DNA from: Isoetes taiwanensis
Lineage: Eukaryota > Streptophyta > Lycopodiopsida > Isoetales > Isoetaceae
Length of the DNA stretch: 64,000 bases
NCBI GenBank assembly: GCA_021234155.1
Contig: JAJEKV010000096.1
Coordinates: 3,471,678-3,535,677 of the forward strand
Direction of reading: 5' to 3'
Part shown: positions 12,460-23,279 of the stretch, piece after piece
Layout of the letters: every line of letters starts with the position of its first letter
How positions within the stretch are numbered: the first letter of the stretch is position 1
The notes under the pieces: generated by a model
Seen by the model: the letters and a program-made list of their open reading frames with translations, nothing else
Databases searched by the model: none
What the model was told of the DNA's origin: nothing
Translations under genes and position numbers: made by a program

Positions 12460-14700
12460 TTAGGTACCTATCAGGAAGTTCGTTGGTAATATGAGTCAAC
12501 CTATGCACAGTTGGCATCTCCAACTTCCAAAATCAATGAAAACAAGAGCTGGCTCACTCAGAATCTTCTCACTTCTATTGATGACTCAATCTGTTGGTCG
12601 GTTTAAGAGATCACGGGTCACATGTACATATAGCGGACTCCTAATACAAGAATGAAATGCCTTACAATGCCATAATATCTGAATGGCTATGCAGATTTTA
12701 ACAGGTACACCAAATAAAAGCTAGACACAATGTAGTTACAGTTTCACTGAATAATCTCGAAAAATGAGCAGGTGACAGAAGTAGCTGCCATAGACAGCAC
12801 CTGAATCACAGATTCAAGCAGGCGCCTAGATAGGGCTTATATATTCTGATAAACATCCTGCTCAGGCAGCAAACCAAAAGTATAGCATCAGGAATTTTGC
12901 CAACTTGAAAATATAAACAAACTCAAGATTCACACTTCCACCAAGTAAAGAACACAAATCTCTGGTGATCTCATGCAGTATGAGTTGAGGAATTTTGTAC
13001 TTCATAAGATAAGTTCGTTTGGCCAAGTCATACCATTTCATCAATAAAGGTAAATTTTAGAAGAAGGTTCCTGACTGAGTCTTTGAATTTATAAGAACCA
13101 AAAGCAACGTTCTCTAGTTAGCAAGGAATCATGGAAACTATACTTCATGTTATGGGATACGGAGCAGAGAAAGAACCTCTGGATGACATTTAAAAAAACC
13201 TATCTCTATCACGTTTTGGTTTGCCATCAGGAACCAAATAGCATATGCCTCTAGTCAAACTAAGTATCAAGAAGTAATCCAAGGATGAATGGCACTTTCT
13301 TGTGATAGTTAGCCTTCCCAATGGTCAAAGAAAGAAACTTATCGCAAGTTCATAGTGTACATACTAGACTTCTGTCTCACTTGCATCTAAACAAGTATTA
13401 TAAGGAATATGACAACACGTACAAACTCGGAAATGGCAGCTCCACAGGCCAATGATTCCCGCTAAATTTATTAGAATATTGCGTGGCAATGACTATATAA
13501 ACTCTTATGCCACTGATGCAATTGATGCAAACAAATGTCAGGAGTACCAGTAGAGAAATCTATCCCCTTCACGCAATCATTTTTTTTCACTAGTGCACAT
13601 AGATGTCCCAAAACGCTGACATAGTATCGTGGCATACCAGACGGATAAAATACATCAATCTGGACCAGCAAACAGAGACGCAATGTAATCTGCAACCACA
13701 CAACATATTTCACTAGTTAGAAGTTTAAGCTTTATTCTTCTTTTGCTGTTGTATTATGTCCGATCCAGAAATTAACCATCTTATGGGTGAAGCCAAGGCC
13801 AGCATAATCATTAAATAGATGGCAACCCCCATCCAAATGCATGAGTGCACAACCCTCATCCAAATGCATGCGTGCTTTTTATTGACCATAAGCAATGCAG
13901 CACCTAACTCTTGGCCATCACATGTATGAGAGACCATGTCACGCTTTATCCAAACAGAATCTTGGCGCACTGAATCCATTCAAAAAATTTTGCACCGCAT
14001 GTAGCCACTATTGTACTGTCATTTCTTGAGCAGCGCATGCATGGCTTCAACAAGTACCTTAATCAATAAATATTTATCGGGCACTGCCAATCCATTTTGA
14101 TGAGGCTAACCATTAAAGGCCCACAAATGGAGGCCCCATGTTTTGTTTGGGTATGCGTGTTCTTCCCCAGAGCCTTCATACTATTGTTGTTTCTTTGTCT
14201 TTCTCAATAAGCTTCTGCTTAATGGTGCACCATATCATTACACGAAAACTAAAATTTTAGCCAATACTAACAATTGTTCATGCATTAAGCCAGAGCCAAA
14301 ATGTTACTAGTTTCTTAATATTCACATCCCGCCAAGACCAATAAAAAATAATAGGCTCCCAATTGCTAGCCAATACTCATATCATGAGTAGCTAATCATC
14401 TTCATATGACATACCTTCTCCAGGCTTAGATTTGCAGTTATTGAAAGTTATATAGAGCATACAATTGCCGTCGTAGCTTTCTATCAGCTAGTCTCAGTTA
14501 CAAACAGCTTGTTGCCCCTAACATAATTACTTCAACGACCAACTCCAAGGTTCCATCCATTAGTCTGTCCAGGTTATCCAATTCTTGAGCATCATATTAT
14601 AATCTATGCCCTTAGATCAGAGATTGCATGTCTCATTATGTCTATGCTGGCAATGCTACCCATATGGCTCTCTTGGTAGAACAATATTACAACAAGCAAG
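12460..14700. other. Low-divergence interval with weak minus-strand coding fragments (copy 1)
   Basis: Short minus-strand ORFs at 12,862-13,044 (WYDLAKRTYLMKYKIPQLI...), 13,471-13,713 and 13,725-13,979 could be exons of a decayed or intron-rich gene, or 3' untranslated sequence of the NFD6-like gene upstream at 15,082. I recognise none of them. A 24-bp direct repeat 'catccaaatgcatg(a/c)gtgc' occurs near 13,830-13,875. The interval is striking for near-identity with copy 2, including at CAG/CTG sites. Confidence 0.4.
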
Positions 14701-14831
14701 AAGAGTGCAGCTTAAACATATCTAACTAATTGTGCAGGTAGAGGACCTTATTTGGCCAATGAAGTGCAAGATAACAGGCATCTGATGAGCACAACCATAG
14801 CTACTATTAAAATTAACGGTAAGAAAATCAC

Positions 14832-15082
14832 CTTCAAAGCAGGTGAATCCATCACTGGAAAGCCGCGATACAAGGCGAGCAGAAGCTGTGGCATTGTGCA
14901 TAGGCAACAACGACAGAACACAGGCCGTGTAACGAGAACCTGCCCATCTGCTGGAATCACATTGATCAATTATACTAAAATGACTCCAGAAAGCAAGCTC
15001 GTTAGAAAAGTACCTCCCAACAGAGGACTGGCGAAGGACCCCCTAAGCCCGTGCCTTCTACGTGTTGTTGAGCTCCTGCCAT
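14832..15082 (-). pseudogene. NFD6-like mitochondrial protein exon 1, copy 1 (frameshift)
   Basis: Same exon as 59,028-59,280 in copy 2, with ATG at 15,082-15,080 and a donor-like AAG|GTGATT at 14,832/14,831. Here the run after codon 13 reads CTTAGGGGGTCC where copy 2 has CTTAAGGGGAGTCC. This 2-bp difference shifts the frame early. The remainder, including LLPMHNATASARLVSRLS, is intact in the original frame. Whether the deletion is real or a consensus error cannot be decided here. Confidence 0.7.
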
Positions 15083-15960
15083 GAATGCTGAGACTGAGGT
15101 AGGCGCCTGTTTACGGCCCTTCATGCATGAGGATGCAAGGATCCGACAGCAGGCTCCTCTTGCAGGTCCCATGTCTAGGTTAACAAATGTCCCAACGAAG
15201 TGACACTACAGTTTTCTCCCTAAAAACCTAAACCTCGCGTGTGCCAAACCCCAAACGTCGCTTTTAGATCTCGTTCCCAAGTTTAGTTAAAAAGTAATTT
15301 AAATCATTTTGTTTAAGTGCACTATGGGTGAATCACACCACGCCTCTGGGCACGCGGATGTGGCAGGGAAGAGTAGCCCTGACGCTGAATTCACCCTCAT
15401 CGTGATCACACCAAGAAAAAGAAGGGAAGCCACGCGAAGACGATCCACCACGCTCTGAAGAATGTCGACCTAGAAAATTTGATGCTCAAATCATCGAAAA
15501 ACCTCAAATCTAGCCCCGACCGAGTTTTTTCGCTTATTTCGATTCAAATATTATTCTCGCTTTATTTTCTCGCTTCTATTCCAGCCAGCTATTCTCGCTA
15601 AAACTCAATCAAGCTTCTTTCTTCCATGGGCAAAACTCCGGCCATGCCTAAAAACTCGTAATCCGCCTTCGGGATCATGCTTAAAACTCGCTTGATCATG
15701 CCTCCCACACCTTCCGCATAACCCAAAATGCATTTCTTCATGAATCACGCCGAAGTCGGAGGATCGATGGTTTAAATGCCGAGGGATAGGTACAATCGCC
15801 TCCCTCATATTTTTCCTCCTTCAGTGTGCCATGTCACCGGGGCAGAGGTGATAGAAACCGCGATTCCCGCCGCTTGCATGGCGTAAATATATTGGCTAAC
15901 ATTTTATAAAGTTGGGGAAGGGAAGATAGTGTGATTCCACCCTATGACTTCCAACCGCAA
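15083..15960. promoter_or_regulatory. Presumed 5' region of the NFD6-like gene (copy 1)
   Basis: Lies upstream of the minus-strand ATG. It contains AAACC-rich motifs near 15,225-15,265 (copy 2 has an exact telo-box, AAACCCTAA; here it reads aaaccccaa). Between 15,500 and 15,640 there is a run of TCGCTTATT / ATTCTCGCT units, which copy 2 reads as CTGCTCTATT units. No other gene is seen. Confidence 0.4.
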
Positions 15961-17575
15961 AAATATAGTACACGATTTGTACTAGAACATCGACAACAAT
16001 TATTTGAACAATTGATGGCTCTTAGCATAACCAATGGTTTGATGATGAGTGCAAGGAACGCGAATGTCGGCTCCATCTAGTGTCAACTGCACTCGCGCCA
16101 CACGGACGCCGGGCAAATACCACACTTTTAAGGCTAGAAAGGCGAGGGTACATTGCGCCCATCAATGAAATGTTCTCCCTCCCCGAACGCCATCCTGTGA
16201 CCTTTCCGCAAAGAGTTGTGCCGCTGCCACTCACGCGGAAACATCACCAAGTGGAGGCAATACCTACAAAGATTCTACAATCTTGAGGGTGCACAGACAA
16301 AGATTACCCCCCGCGGCATGGCCCTGCCGAAATCACAGAGGCGGAGGTAACGAGGGGTTGGCAAGATTCAGCCAATGGAAAAGCGCCTGCACTCGATGGC
16401 ATGCAGGTGGAGTTACTCAACTGGCAAACCATCCATGGCACCTGCAGACAAACCGCCATGTTCAAGAGGGAGTTGAATGCCCCCACACACACACACAATA
16501 CATGGACCACCAAAAGGGATTGTCCCAATCTACAAGGCAGAAGACCCACATTGCCCGCCAATTAAACCATCATGATCATCTTCAAGAGCCTTTGCAAAGC
16601 TCTCCTCGCCAGATCCTCGAAAAGAATTGACAAGATGGGCATAAAGAACCCGCACCCAAACAGTAGGATTCAGGTCGTAGGCACCAACCATTGATCACAT
16701 CTACACCGGGCACTCGTTAAGGACATCAAGAACCATCGACAAGACTATTGTCGCTGCTGATTTCGCCACTTCCGGGACACGTGACGTTGCACCTTTATGC
16801 AATGCATAACAATAGCCAAACCCGGTTGTATGATTGGGCCCACTAGTCGCACTCTATTCAAGGTACTAGTGGAACCCGTGGCCTTGCATGTGGTCGAGGT
16901 CCGGGGCCCTAAGAGTTTCCCCGGCCACTGAATGAATTGGAGCAAAAAAAGTAAAGCTTTCTTGGTACCCGCCCCGGGGGTAATGTCCACAGGCCCATAC
17001 TAAATACTATTGCAAGAGATGTGTTTCTTGTCACTGGGGGACTTTGATAGGCACATCATCTACTTCTAGAAGATGATCAACATGGATCTATACTTAGCCT
17101 CCCCTAATCTCGGCTACACCATGGCAATGGGGCCTTAGCACCTAAAGGCTTGCGAGAAAAGAGAGCTCAATGGTTGGCTAGATGGAATGTGCAAGAGCAC
17201 AGGTGCATCCGAATGCAAACGGGGGCAGTTTGCCGCAGCCTCAGACAGTACCTTGATATATGCTTCCTCAGCAAGCTATGGGATGTCATTATCCTTGAAC
17301 AAGTCAAGACGGCACATTACCAATGCCACATAAATCCCATTCTGAAGCTAGCGGGGTCCGTAATGCTACCTGCCCACCCATCTACCTATGAAAAAGCGCA
17401 GATCCATTGCTTTTATCGATTTGGGCCGATTGGGGAGTCAGCGCCGCCAGAGGCTTTGTCAACGCTGCCAAGTTGGATCTATAGAAGAAGAACGCCATAC
17501 CCTTCAGAGATATCCAACATATGATGAAATTCGAACACGCTTATGTCGGAATGGTTCAATCCCACCGTGATGAAA
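15960..17575 (+). mobile_element. LINE-B (non-LTR retrotransposon), copy 1, 5'-truncated and broken
   Basis: Plus-strand LINE ORF2 pieces, better read in copy 2. They comprise a pre-RT segment at 16,340-16,480, RT finger motif IVPIYKAEDPHCP at about 16,520-16,560, and the RT region to 16,750 (palm motif scrambled here). A C-terminal segment at 17,150-17,340 and a zinc-finger-like CQRCQ...EEERHTLQ at about 17,455-17,540 complete the element. The order fits one element. The tail at 17,575 passes into A/T-rich sequence 'tgatgaaatatattatataaaag'. A (CA)n run at 16,485-16,497 interrupts the pre-RT segment in both copies. Confidence 0.8.
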
Positions 17576-18558
17576 TATATTATATAAAAGAAATCAAATG
17601 ATATATCTAATAGAAAATAAATAATATTTGTTTGTTGGTTGTATTGTTAAGGCATTTTATTAATATATTAGATTTTTGGTAGAGGTTCGAGCCCCTATTT
17701 CATGTTCTAAAACCTTAGGAACTAACCTAATTTATATTGAATTAAAATGATTCAAATTAAGACCAATCATATTACAAAAGCATAGCCACCCCCAATCATA
17801 GACAACCGCCATAATCGAAACAAGAGGCACCCAGAGATCCCTAGAATCGATAAACTGATGAGCAAAGTAGTCCAAGGCGCACTTTTTACAAAATATGCAC
17901 CAAAAAAATAATCAGAGTTCCGAATGGCCCATCCAAAATAATATAGGATGTACAATTGACCACACCAAAACCATAGGCCATACATCAAAAACAAACAATT
18001 GAATGGGTTGTTAATAAGAAAAAAAAAAAAAAAAAAAAAAAAAGGAAAAGAAAAATATAGATCTAATAGAAAACATAATCCCACTAGTTCATTGCTTATA
18101 TTCATCATATAGAGTTTGAGTCCCCATATTTCAAATTTTGAAACCTTTGGCGTAAGTATATTTTAAATATGTTGTGGCCATTGATTTCTTTCTTCTAATC
18201 TCCAATGAGTTATAACTTCTGGCCGAGTTATAACTTTACCCATAAGCTAGTAAAACCAGAGTCTCTTACGTACCGGTGAACCGAGGTTGGCAATCCGACA
18301 AGGCATACTAGGAGAAGAGCTTCAAGTTACGAGTGAATAGGCCAATGTAAGAAGTAGTTTATTTCAATAGATGCCCAATGCATGATATAGCTGTTATCGG
18401 GAAAGTACAAGAGGGTGAAATGTAAAGCTCCCACGCTTGTAACCCAATGAAGTAAGGAAGTGTAATATAGCTAGTAGAGCCTTTTATTACATTTTAAGTA
18501 TAAATTTACCAGCTTTCTTTGTAGATCATGCTTCAGACAATCTAATGTGCTCGTGCTG
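17576..18558. other. A/T-rich tail with paired 'ggttcgagcccc' repeats and poly-A (copy 1)
   Basis: Two related ~80-bp units occur at about 17,650-17,740 (…ggtagaggttcgagcccctatttcatg…) and 18,085-18,170 (…agagtttgagtccccatatttcaaat…). Between them is a poly-A run at 18,020-18,043. These resemble decayed non-LTR element tails. The minus-strand ORF here is mostly a poly-A artefact. No gene is supported. Confidence 0.5.
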
Positions 18559-18599
18559 GGTTAGGGTACCAACTAAAATCAAATTTGGGAATGAAAGCT

Positions 18600-19175
18600 T
18601 ACAAGGCGTTAATAGACTCCACCAAACCTCTAATGTGTGTAACACATTTGTTGCTTTAAATCCCATGTCCATTCAATAGATTGAAGAGCACTCTCCAATT
18701 CTATTTCATAATTTTACGATATTTCCATTTTACATCAATCTACTTATGGAGAATTGAGTTGTTATTCTAGTTACATTTTTAGAAAGATTAAATCTTAAAG
18801 CTATATGATTGGATATAGGTTTTACCTTCTCTTGAACATCATCCACAAGCCCCAATCAAGTTGAATCCTCCTGGCCGGATAATCTACCATGCTAGCCCTT
18901 TACGGTGGCACTACCTTTGTATTTGGGTAACAACACCACCAATATCGTAACTAACCCACCACTTTTTGCACCTTGGGACTTTTGAGTCAACAAAGTCAAA
19001 GTACTAGAAAAATCACAAGTTGCCATGTGGTTAGAAATAGAATAAATACTTTTAAGATGTAATATGAAAGGTCCACCATAAACTTTCTCCAACTACAATT
19101 TCCTTCTCCTTTTTAAGTTTGGTGCATTCTCCTTTGCCAAAGACTCTGAGACTACCAATCAATAAATGAGGGTTG
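18600..19175. repeat. Dispersed repeat, unit 1 (~0.57 kb)
   Basis: Shares order and sequence with 20,010-20,487 plus 21,126-21,185. Shared landmarks are 'catgtccattcaatagattg', 'atcaatctacttatggaga', 'gccccaatcaagttg', 'aactttctccaactacaat' and 'tttggtgcattctcctttgc'. Similarity is about 85-90% by eye. No coding sense is seen. This unit is uninterrupted and serves as the reference for the insertion in unit 2. Confidence 0.85.
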
Positions 19176-19199
19176 AACTACATCTAGGGTTTTCTTTTT

Positions 19200-19560
19200 T
19201 TAGTGGCTCTAGTATATGTGTGGTCGAAAATGAGGGTTTTTGGCATTTTTTCTAAAGGCCATATACAAGCAGATTTCTTGTCGATCCCTTGCATGCACAT
19301 GATATGCCCCTATATGATAGGTGCATCCCATACTTGGTTAGGAAAATTAGTATTAAGAGCTAAGTTAAACTTGGTAATTTTAGCATGCAATGTCTTCCCT
19401 CCCCATTTAAGCATCTCAATGGCAAAACCTTCAACTTCCCAGAGCTTTCTCATATGACATCTTACGCAAAAGATTACTTCACCAAACTTCATATCGGCAA
19501 CATCAAATATGTCCGGGGCACATCTCCGGGCACTAAATCCATTGGAGCTGCCTTTTGGCT
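19200..19560 (-). mobile_element. Possible LINE RT fragment
   Basis: The minus strand at 19,492-19,310 encodes EVEGFAIEMLKWGGKTLHAK followed by a segment ending NFPNQVWDAPII. This resembles the conserved segment before the RT domain in plant LINEs ('...DG...E.LKWGG...L...F..A...G..P..W...I'). Flanking sequence does not continue clearly into RT fingers. The fragment is short, so the call rests on pattern only. Confidence 0.45.
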
Positions 19561-19569
19561 TTCATGAGA

Positions 19570-20009
19570 AAAATCTAGTAGCTCATGCCTATTAAAAGTC
19601 CCACAGCATATATCTTGAAGGTTTTAAATTAGTCAATCCTTGGGAGAATGCTTGAGTCCATGCATAAGCTTAGCTTGCCATTGCTTTTCCCGGATCACAT
19701 CTTTTCTCTTTGTAACTCCTTAAAGCGATTCCTAGCCACGGTTTTGCATGGTTTTTGATAAAGGTTGCTTTTTTTACGGTTTTGACCATGATTTTCCAGA
19801 AATAAAATGTCATCATGCTTGGATCACTAATGCATTATTTCTCATCCCTCATGATTTTTGTGAAAGCTTGATGATTTTGAAAATGGAAGATTGCCCTTAG
19901 TCCCACATGCTTTTGGTATGTGAATTAAAACCACCCCTAAAGATATTGGAAATTCTCATCCTACCATGGTTGATGATTTTTGTAAATTATCCTCAAGATA
20001 TTACATTCA
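19570..20009. other. Spacer, no gene seen
   Basis: A/T-rich sequence between the two dispersed repeat units. I see no supported gene or motif beyond short T-rich runs. Confidence 0.5.
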
Positions 20010-21185
20010 TTTGCTTTGCTACTTTTAAATCCATGTCCATTCAATAGATTGAAGAGCATTCTCCATTTCTATTCCATAAACTTCCGATATTTCCATTTAC
20101 ACATCAATCTACTTATGGAGAGTTGAGTTGTTGTTTTAGTTACATTTTAAGAAAGATTAAATCTTAAAGCTACATGATTGGATTTCTTGAACATCAGGTT
20201 TTAGGTTTTGCCTTCTCTAGAATATCATCCAAAAGCCCCAATCAAGTTGCATCCTTCACTAGATAATCTACCACGCTAGCCCCTTGTGGTCAACTGCATG
20301 ATAGTAGGGTAACATGACCACCAATATCGTAATTAATCTACCACTTTTTGCACCTTAGGACTTTTGTGTCAACAAAGTCAAAAGTACTAGAAAATCACAA
20401 GTTGCCATTTAAGCATCTAATTAGAAATAGAATAAATACTTTAAGATGTAATATGAAGGTCTACCATAAACTTTCTCCAACTACAATAGAGGTTTTGCTT
20501 AGAGGCGGGAAAGATGATGCCCATTCTGATGTGGATGCGGCTTTGCATTTTTTCAAAGACATGATGTCATGCATGTAAAGGTTTGGTGGAGTTGTCTCCG
20601 CTACTAGGGTGGGGGCGGCAAGACACTGATATTCCTTGCCATCTCTTGGTTGAGTTTCAAGCACTCTTATCGCTTACATGTTCTTCACATGGAAACCATC
20701 TCGAGAGGGACTGGTTTCTCGATCTGAGAGGACCTCTCCCCCTCTTCAATTATTAATATGAAAGGTCCGTAAGGGTTAGGAAGATCTTGCCCAAGGTGAG
20801 AACAGCTTCGCTTTTTTCACTGTAAAAATAAGGCGTTTGAATACTAGGGGGCGGCAAGACAATTATTCTAGACCGATTGGCCTTTCAATCCTTGGATTGG
20901 CTATGTCTAGATAATTTTAACCGTAAGGAGCAAAATTACCACTAGCATTAGCATTATCTTCTTCTTGGTAGTCTTTTGATATTTGGTTGTTGTGTTTGGT
21001 GATGGGGCCTAGTCCCCGAATTTTTAGATAAATTGTTGTTGCCCTTGCATGTGCCATCCATAACCCGTTGAGTTCAGGTGGACGTTAAAATTCATCTTAT
21101 CTTATCTTATCTTATCTTATCTTATCTTCTCCTTTTTACGGTTTGGTGCATTCTCCTTTGCCAAAGGAGCTACTGACTACCAACC
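20010..21185. repeat. Dispersed repeat, unit 2 (interrupted)
   Basis: Second unit of the 18,600-19,175 repeat. Similarity runs to 'ctccaactacaat' at 20,487 and resumes at 'cttctcctttttacgg' at about 21,126. The bases between are absent from unit 1 and are therefore an insertion. Confidence 0.85.
20488..21125 (+). mobile_element. LINE 3' end with (CTTAT)n tail, inserted in a repeat
   Basis: A 638-bp block present only in repeat unit 2. Its right end is a pentanucleotide run, cttat repeated about seven times (21,093-21,128), of the kind seen at 3' ends of some plant non-LTR elements. The body has no long ORF; 20,845-20,865 repeats 'gggggcggcaagaca' seen at 20,610-20,625. Its 5' end is abrupt, consistent with 5' truncation. 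No clear target-site duplication is seen; a few bases of target seem missing. Confidence 0.6.
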
Positions 21186-21199
21186 GGTAAATGAAACTT

Positions 21200-21670
21200 A
21201 AATGTTGAGGAACTCTTTAAAAGAGGCCCGAATTTTGAACTCTTCATTCTCATTAGAAAGCATAGATAAAGGTAGCCAACCTCATCTTTGTAAAATCTAC
21301 AATCTCCTTGTCTATGTCAAGGCTACAATTTCAACCCTTCATCCGGTCCATGCAATGGTAGTCCCAGAACCAAAGAAGGCATCCAATACCCAATCCCCTT
21401 GTTGAGAGAACATTTCAATGATGTGATTTATGAGCTTTTGATGCTTTTAGTAATTATTTACATTTTACCCTACTAAGAACTAGGATTGTGCTCCATAGTT
21501 CTTTTTTTTTCCATCAAAACTCCAATAATTTGCTTAATAATCTAGGATCTCCACCATGGCCACGTATGTTGGAGTTGCTCATGTCTAGAAGATCCAAAGT
21601 GCATAAGAGACTAAATACAAATATGGAACAGAAAGAAACAAGATTTTATAGCCAACTTGTTTTGGGGTGA
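21200..21670 (-). pseudogene. N4/N6-type DNA methylase-like remnant, third copy
   Basis: Read on the minus strand. About 21,570-21,500 encodes GGDPRLLSK and then, after a frame change, YWSFDGK. From about 21,450 the reading is KHQKLINHIIEMF, then GDWVLDAFFGSGTTIAW near 21,405-21,350, a frameshift, then LDIDKEIVDFTKMRLATF to about 21,250. These match in order the exons at 51,700-52,470. Unlike those, this copy keeps a textbook FxGSGTT SAM-binding motif. Stops and frameshifts prevent one ORF. The catalytic-motif region upstream is not seen. Confidence 0.72.
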
Positions 21671-21942
21671 AAGCATGTTGTAGTGGAACAAAAGCGTGCA
21701 TTTTAGCACCACAATTTTGGGTGCTAAAGCGTGGTGGGATAAACGAATTTGTAGTGGGAGAGGCATTTATTTTTCAAAATATACATGATTACTTATTCAA
21801 AATTTTGTCTTTTTCTTAATTACGATGCATTTTCATTTTTTCCCCAAAAACTCTGATCTAAACCTTTATCACGGGGCATATCCACTCTCTAAATCCCCCC
21901 TAAGACCATTTTCGATTTTAAACCCTAGCAAGAAGATCGATC

Positions 21943-22326
21943 ATGCACTCCACTAGGTTTATCACGGGTCTTATAGAATCCCCATGGATCATCTCTAAAT
22001 CCGGCAAGACCATTTCTGATTTTGAATGCCCCGATCGGGATACACCTACAAGGAAATGTCTGAGGGCAAGAAAAGCATTAAGCACACAAGAAGAAATCCA
22101 GTGGGTTTGGGGGCCGAAGTATCGAGGGAAATCCAATTCTGGTGGGTTGCATTCTAGATTCGGGGATGCCCATGATTCTCTGTTGTTTAAAATATTGTTT
22201 TGTTTTTCATGCGGGTTGAAGAATAGAGCAAGGTATAATGAATATATGTCCCTTCTGAGGAAAATATCACAAAGGGCGTGTGCACGGGGAGGCATGGCCA
22301 TTACAGGACTATGGCTAAAGAAATAA
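21943..22326 (+). other. Open stretch of unknown meaning
   Basis: The plus strand is open for 127 aa (MHSTRFITGLIESPW...) and the minus strand for 159 aa over the same DNA. Neither shows a recognised domain, splice context or homology to other parts of the window. On the minus strand the protein starts MLPLTLGRRLRTFSLNRCLN. I would not choose between the strands. Confidence 0.2.
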
Positions 22327-22739
22327 AAGCTGGTTGAGTTTAAACAGCGATTAAGAGAAAAAGTGCGAAGCCTCCGTCCCAGCGTAAGAGGAAGCATGCA
22401 AGCATTTCAAATAGTGAGGAGCAAAATGCCCACAGATGATGCTTCCTCTCTTGAAATGACTAGGCCACAATTCAAGCCTCCTCAAGGCAAGTAAGAATCT
22501 GGGGAAAATCACTAAAAAAATAGGTACTTTTCAACCCTCTTCTTGGAACCACCATATGATGCAATTTAATATTGGAATTGTTATTTTCAGGAAAAGGTCT
22601 AGCAAGCTTGAACAATCGGATACACCACTTCTTCTTCATTTGGGTGTGTTGTAAGTTATGTGTAGGAAATTTGTCTTTGCTAGTTTGAGTTGTGGTGGAT
22701 AATCTCGGAGTTCCACGGTAGTATGTAGCTCAAATGTGT

Positions 22740-23275
22740 TCTGAGGGGCGGTCATATGGTGCCAATTATATGTTAATAATATAGTTTATAGCATATGTAG
22801 TATCATATATAGTACCAAGCGTGGTACCTTATCGAATAGTGAATTGGCTTCCATATGTTTCTATACTTAGTGTCATATGTGATGTTAGATATGGTGATAC
22901 TAGTGAATGGTGGATTATGCGCCATATGTGGTGCCAAGCTGTTGTGCTAAATATTGCACCAGCTATGTGCCACATGTGGGGTGGTGGATGCACTGCAATA
23001 GATGTGGTGCTTTGTGTGCATTGTGGTGCCACATGTGGTGTCTAATGTGGCACCACTATGGTTCCCACATTTTTGCACCACATGTGGTGTCTTTGACACC
23101 ATTTGTGGTCGCAGTAATGGATATACGCCATATGTGGTGCTTTGGGTGCATTGTGGTGCATGTGGCACCATTATGGTGCCACCCACATGTGGTGCCTATG
23201 ATATTTATTTGTGGTGCAAAGTTTGTCATGATGGAATTTGTGGTGTGTAAAGTGGTGCTGTTGTGTCATGTAGTA
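22740..23275. repeat. Degenerate CATATG/CACATGTGGTGC minisatellite
   Basis: Some 530 bp of G/T-rich sequence is built from catatgtggtgcc, cacatgtggtg and ttgtggtgc units, many centred on CATATG or CACATG. It resembles the arrays at 1,425-1,530, 41,868-42,010 and 45,655-45,770, with GTGC in place of GTGA. ORFs across it on both strands are by-products of the repeat. Confidence 0.8.
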
Positions 23276-23279
23276 CTAA

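Larger units (their letters stand above)
1..18558. repeat. Segmental direct duplication, copy 1 (left end cut by window)
   Basis: Base 1 aligns with base 44,223, and collinear similarity runs to a shared 'taatgtgctcg' at 18,558 / 62,838, after which the sequences diverge. The offset drifts between about 44,190 and 44,280 because of many small indels. Gene order, orientation, introns and even microsatellites are shared. Divergence is patchy: 10.3-14.7 kb is almost identical, while 0.4-2.8 kb, 4.7-6.2 kb and 15.3-17.3 kb differ often, mostly at CAG/CTG sites. The left junction lies outside the window. Confidence 0.97.

Noticed and set aside
17684-17695. 'ggttcgagcccc' as a tRNA B-box (tRNA gene or SINE)
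   Set aside because: No A-box at the right distance, no cloverleaf and no acceptor stem. The related unit at 18,110 has lost the motif. At most it is an old repeat tail.
17767-18108. Minus-strand 113-aa ORF with a long phenylalanine run
   Set aside because: The run is the complement of a poly-A tract. The tract length and reading frame differ between the two copies, and no domain is present.
21943-22397. 127-aa plus and 159-aa minus ORFs as a real gene
   Set aside because: Both strands are open over the same DNA and neither has a recognised motif or splice context. Kept only as an open stretch of unknown meaning.
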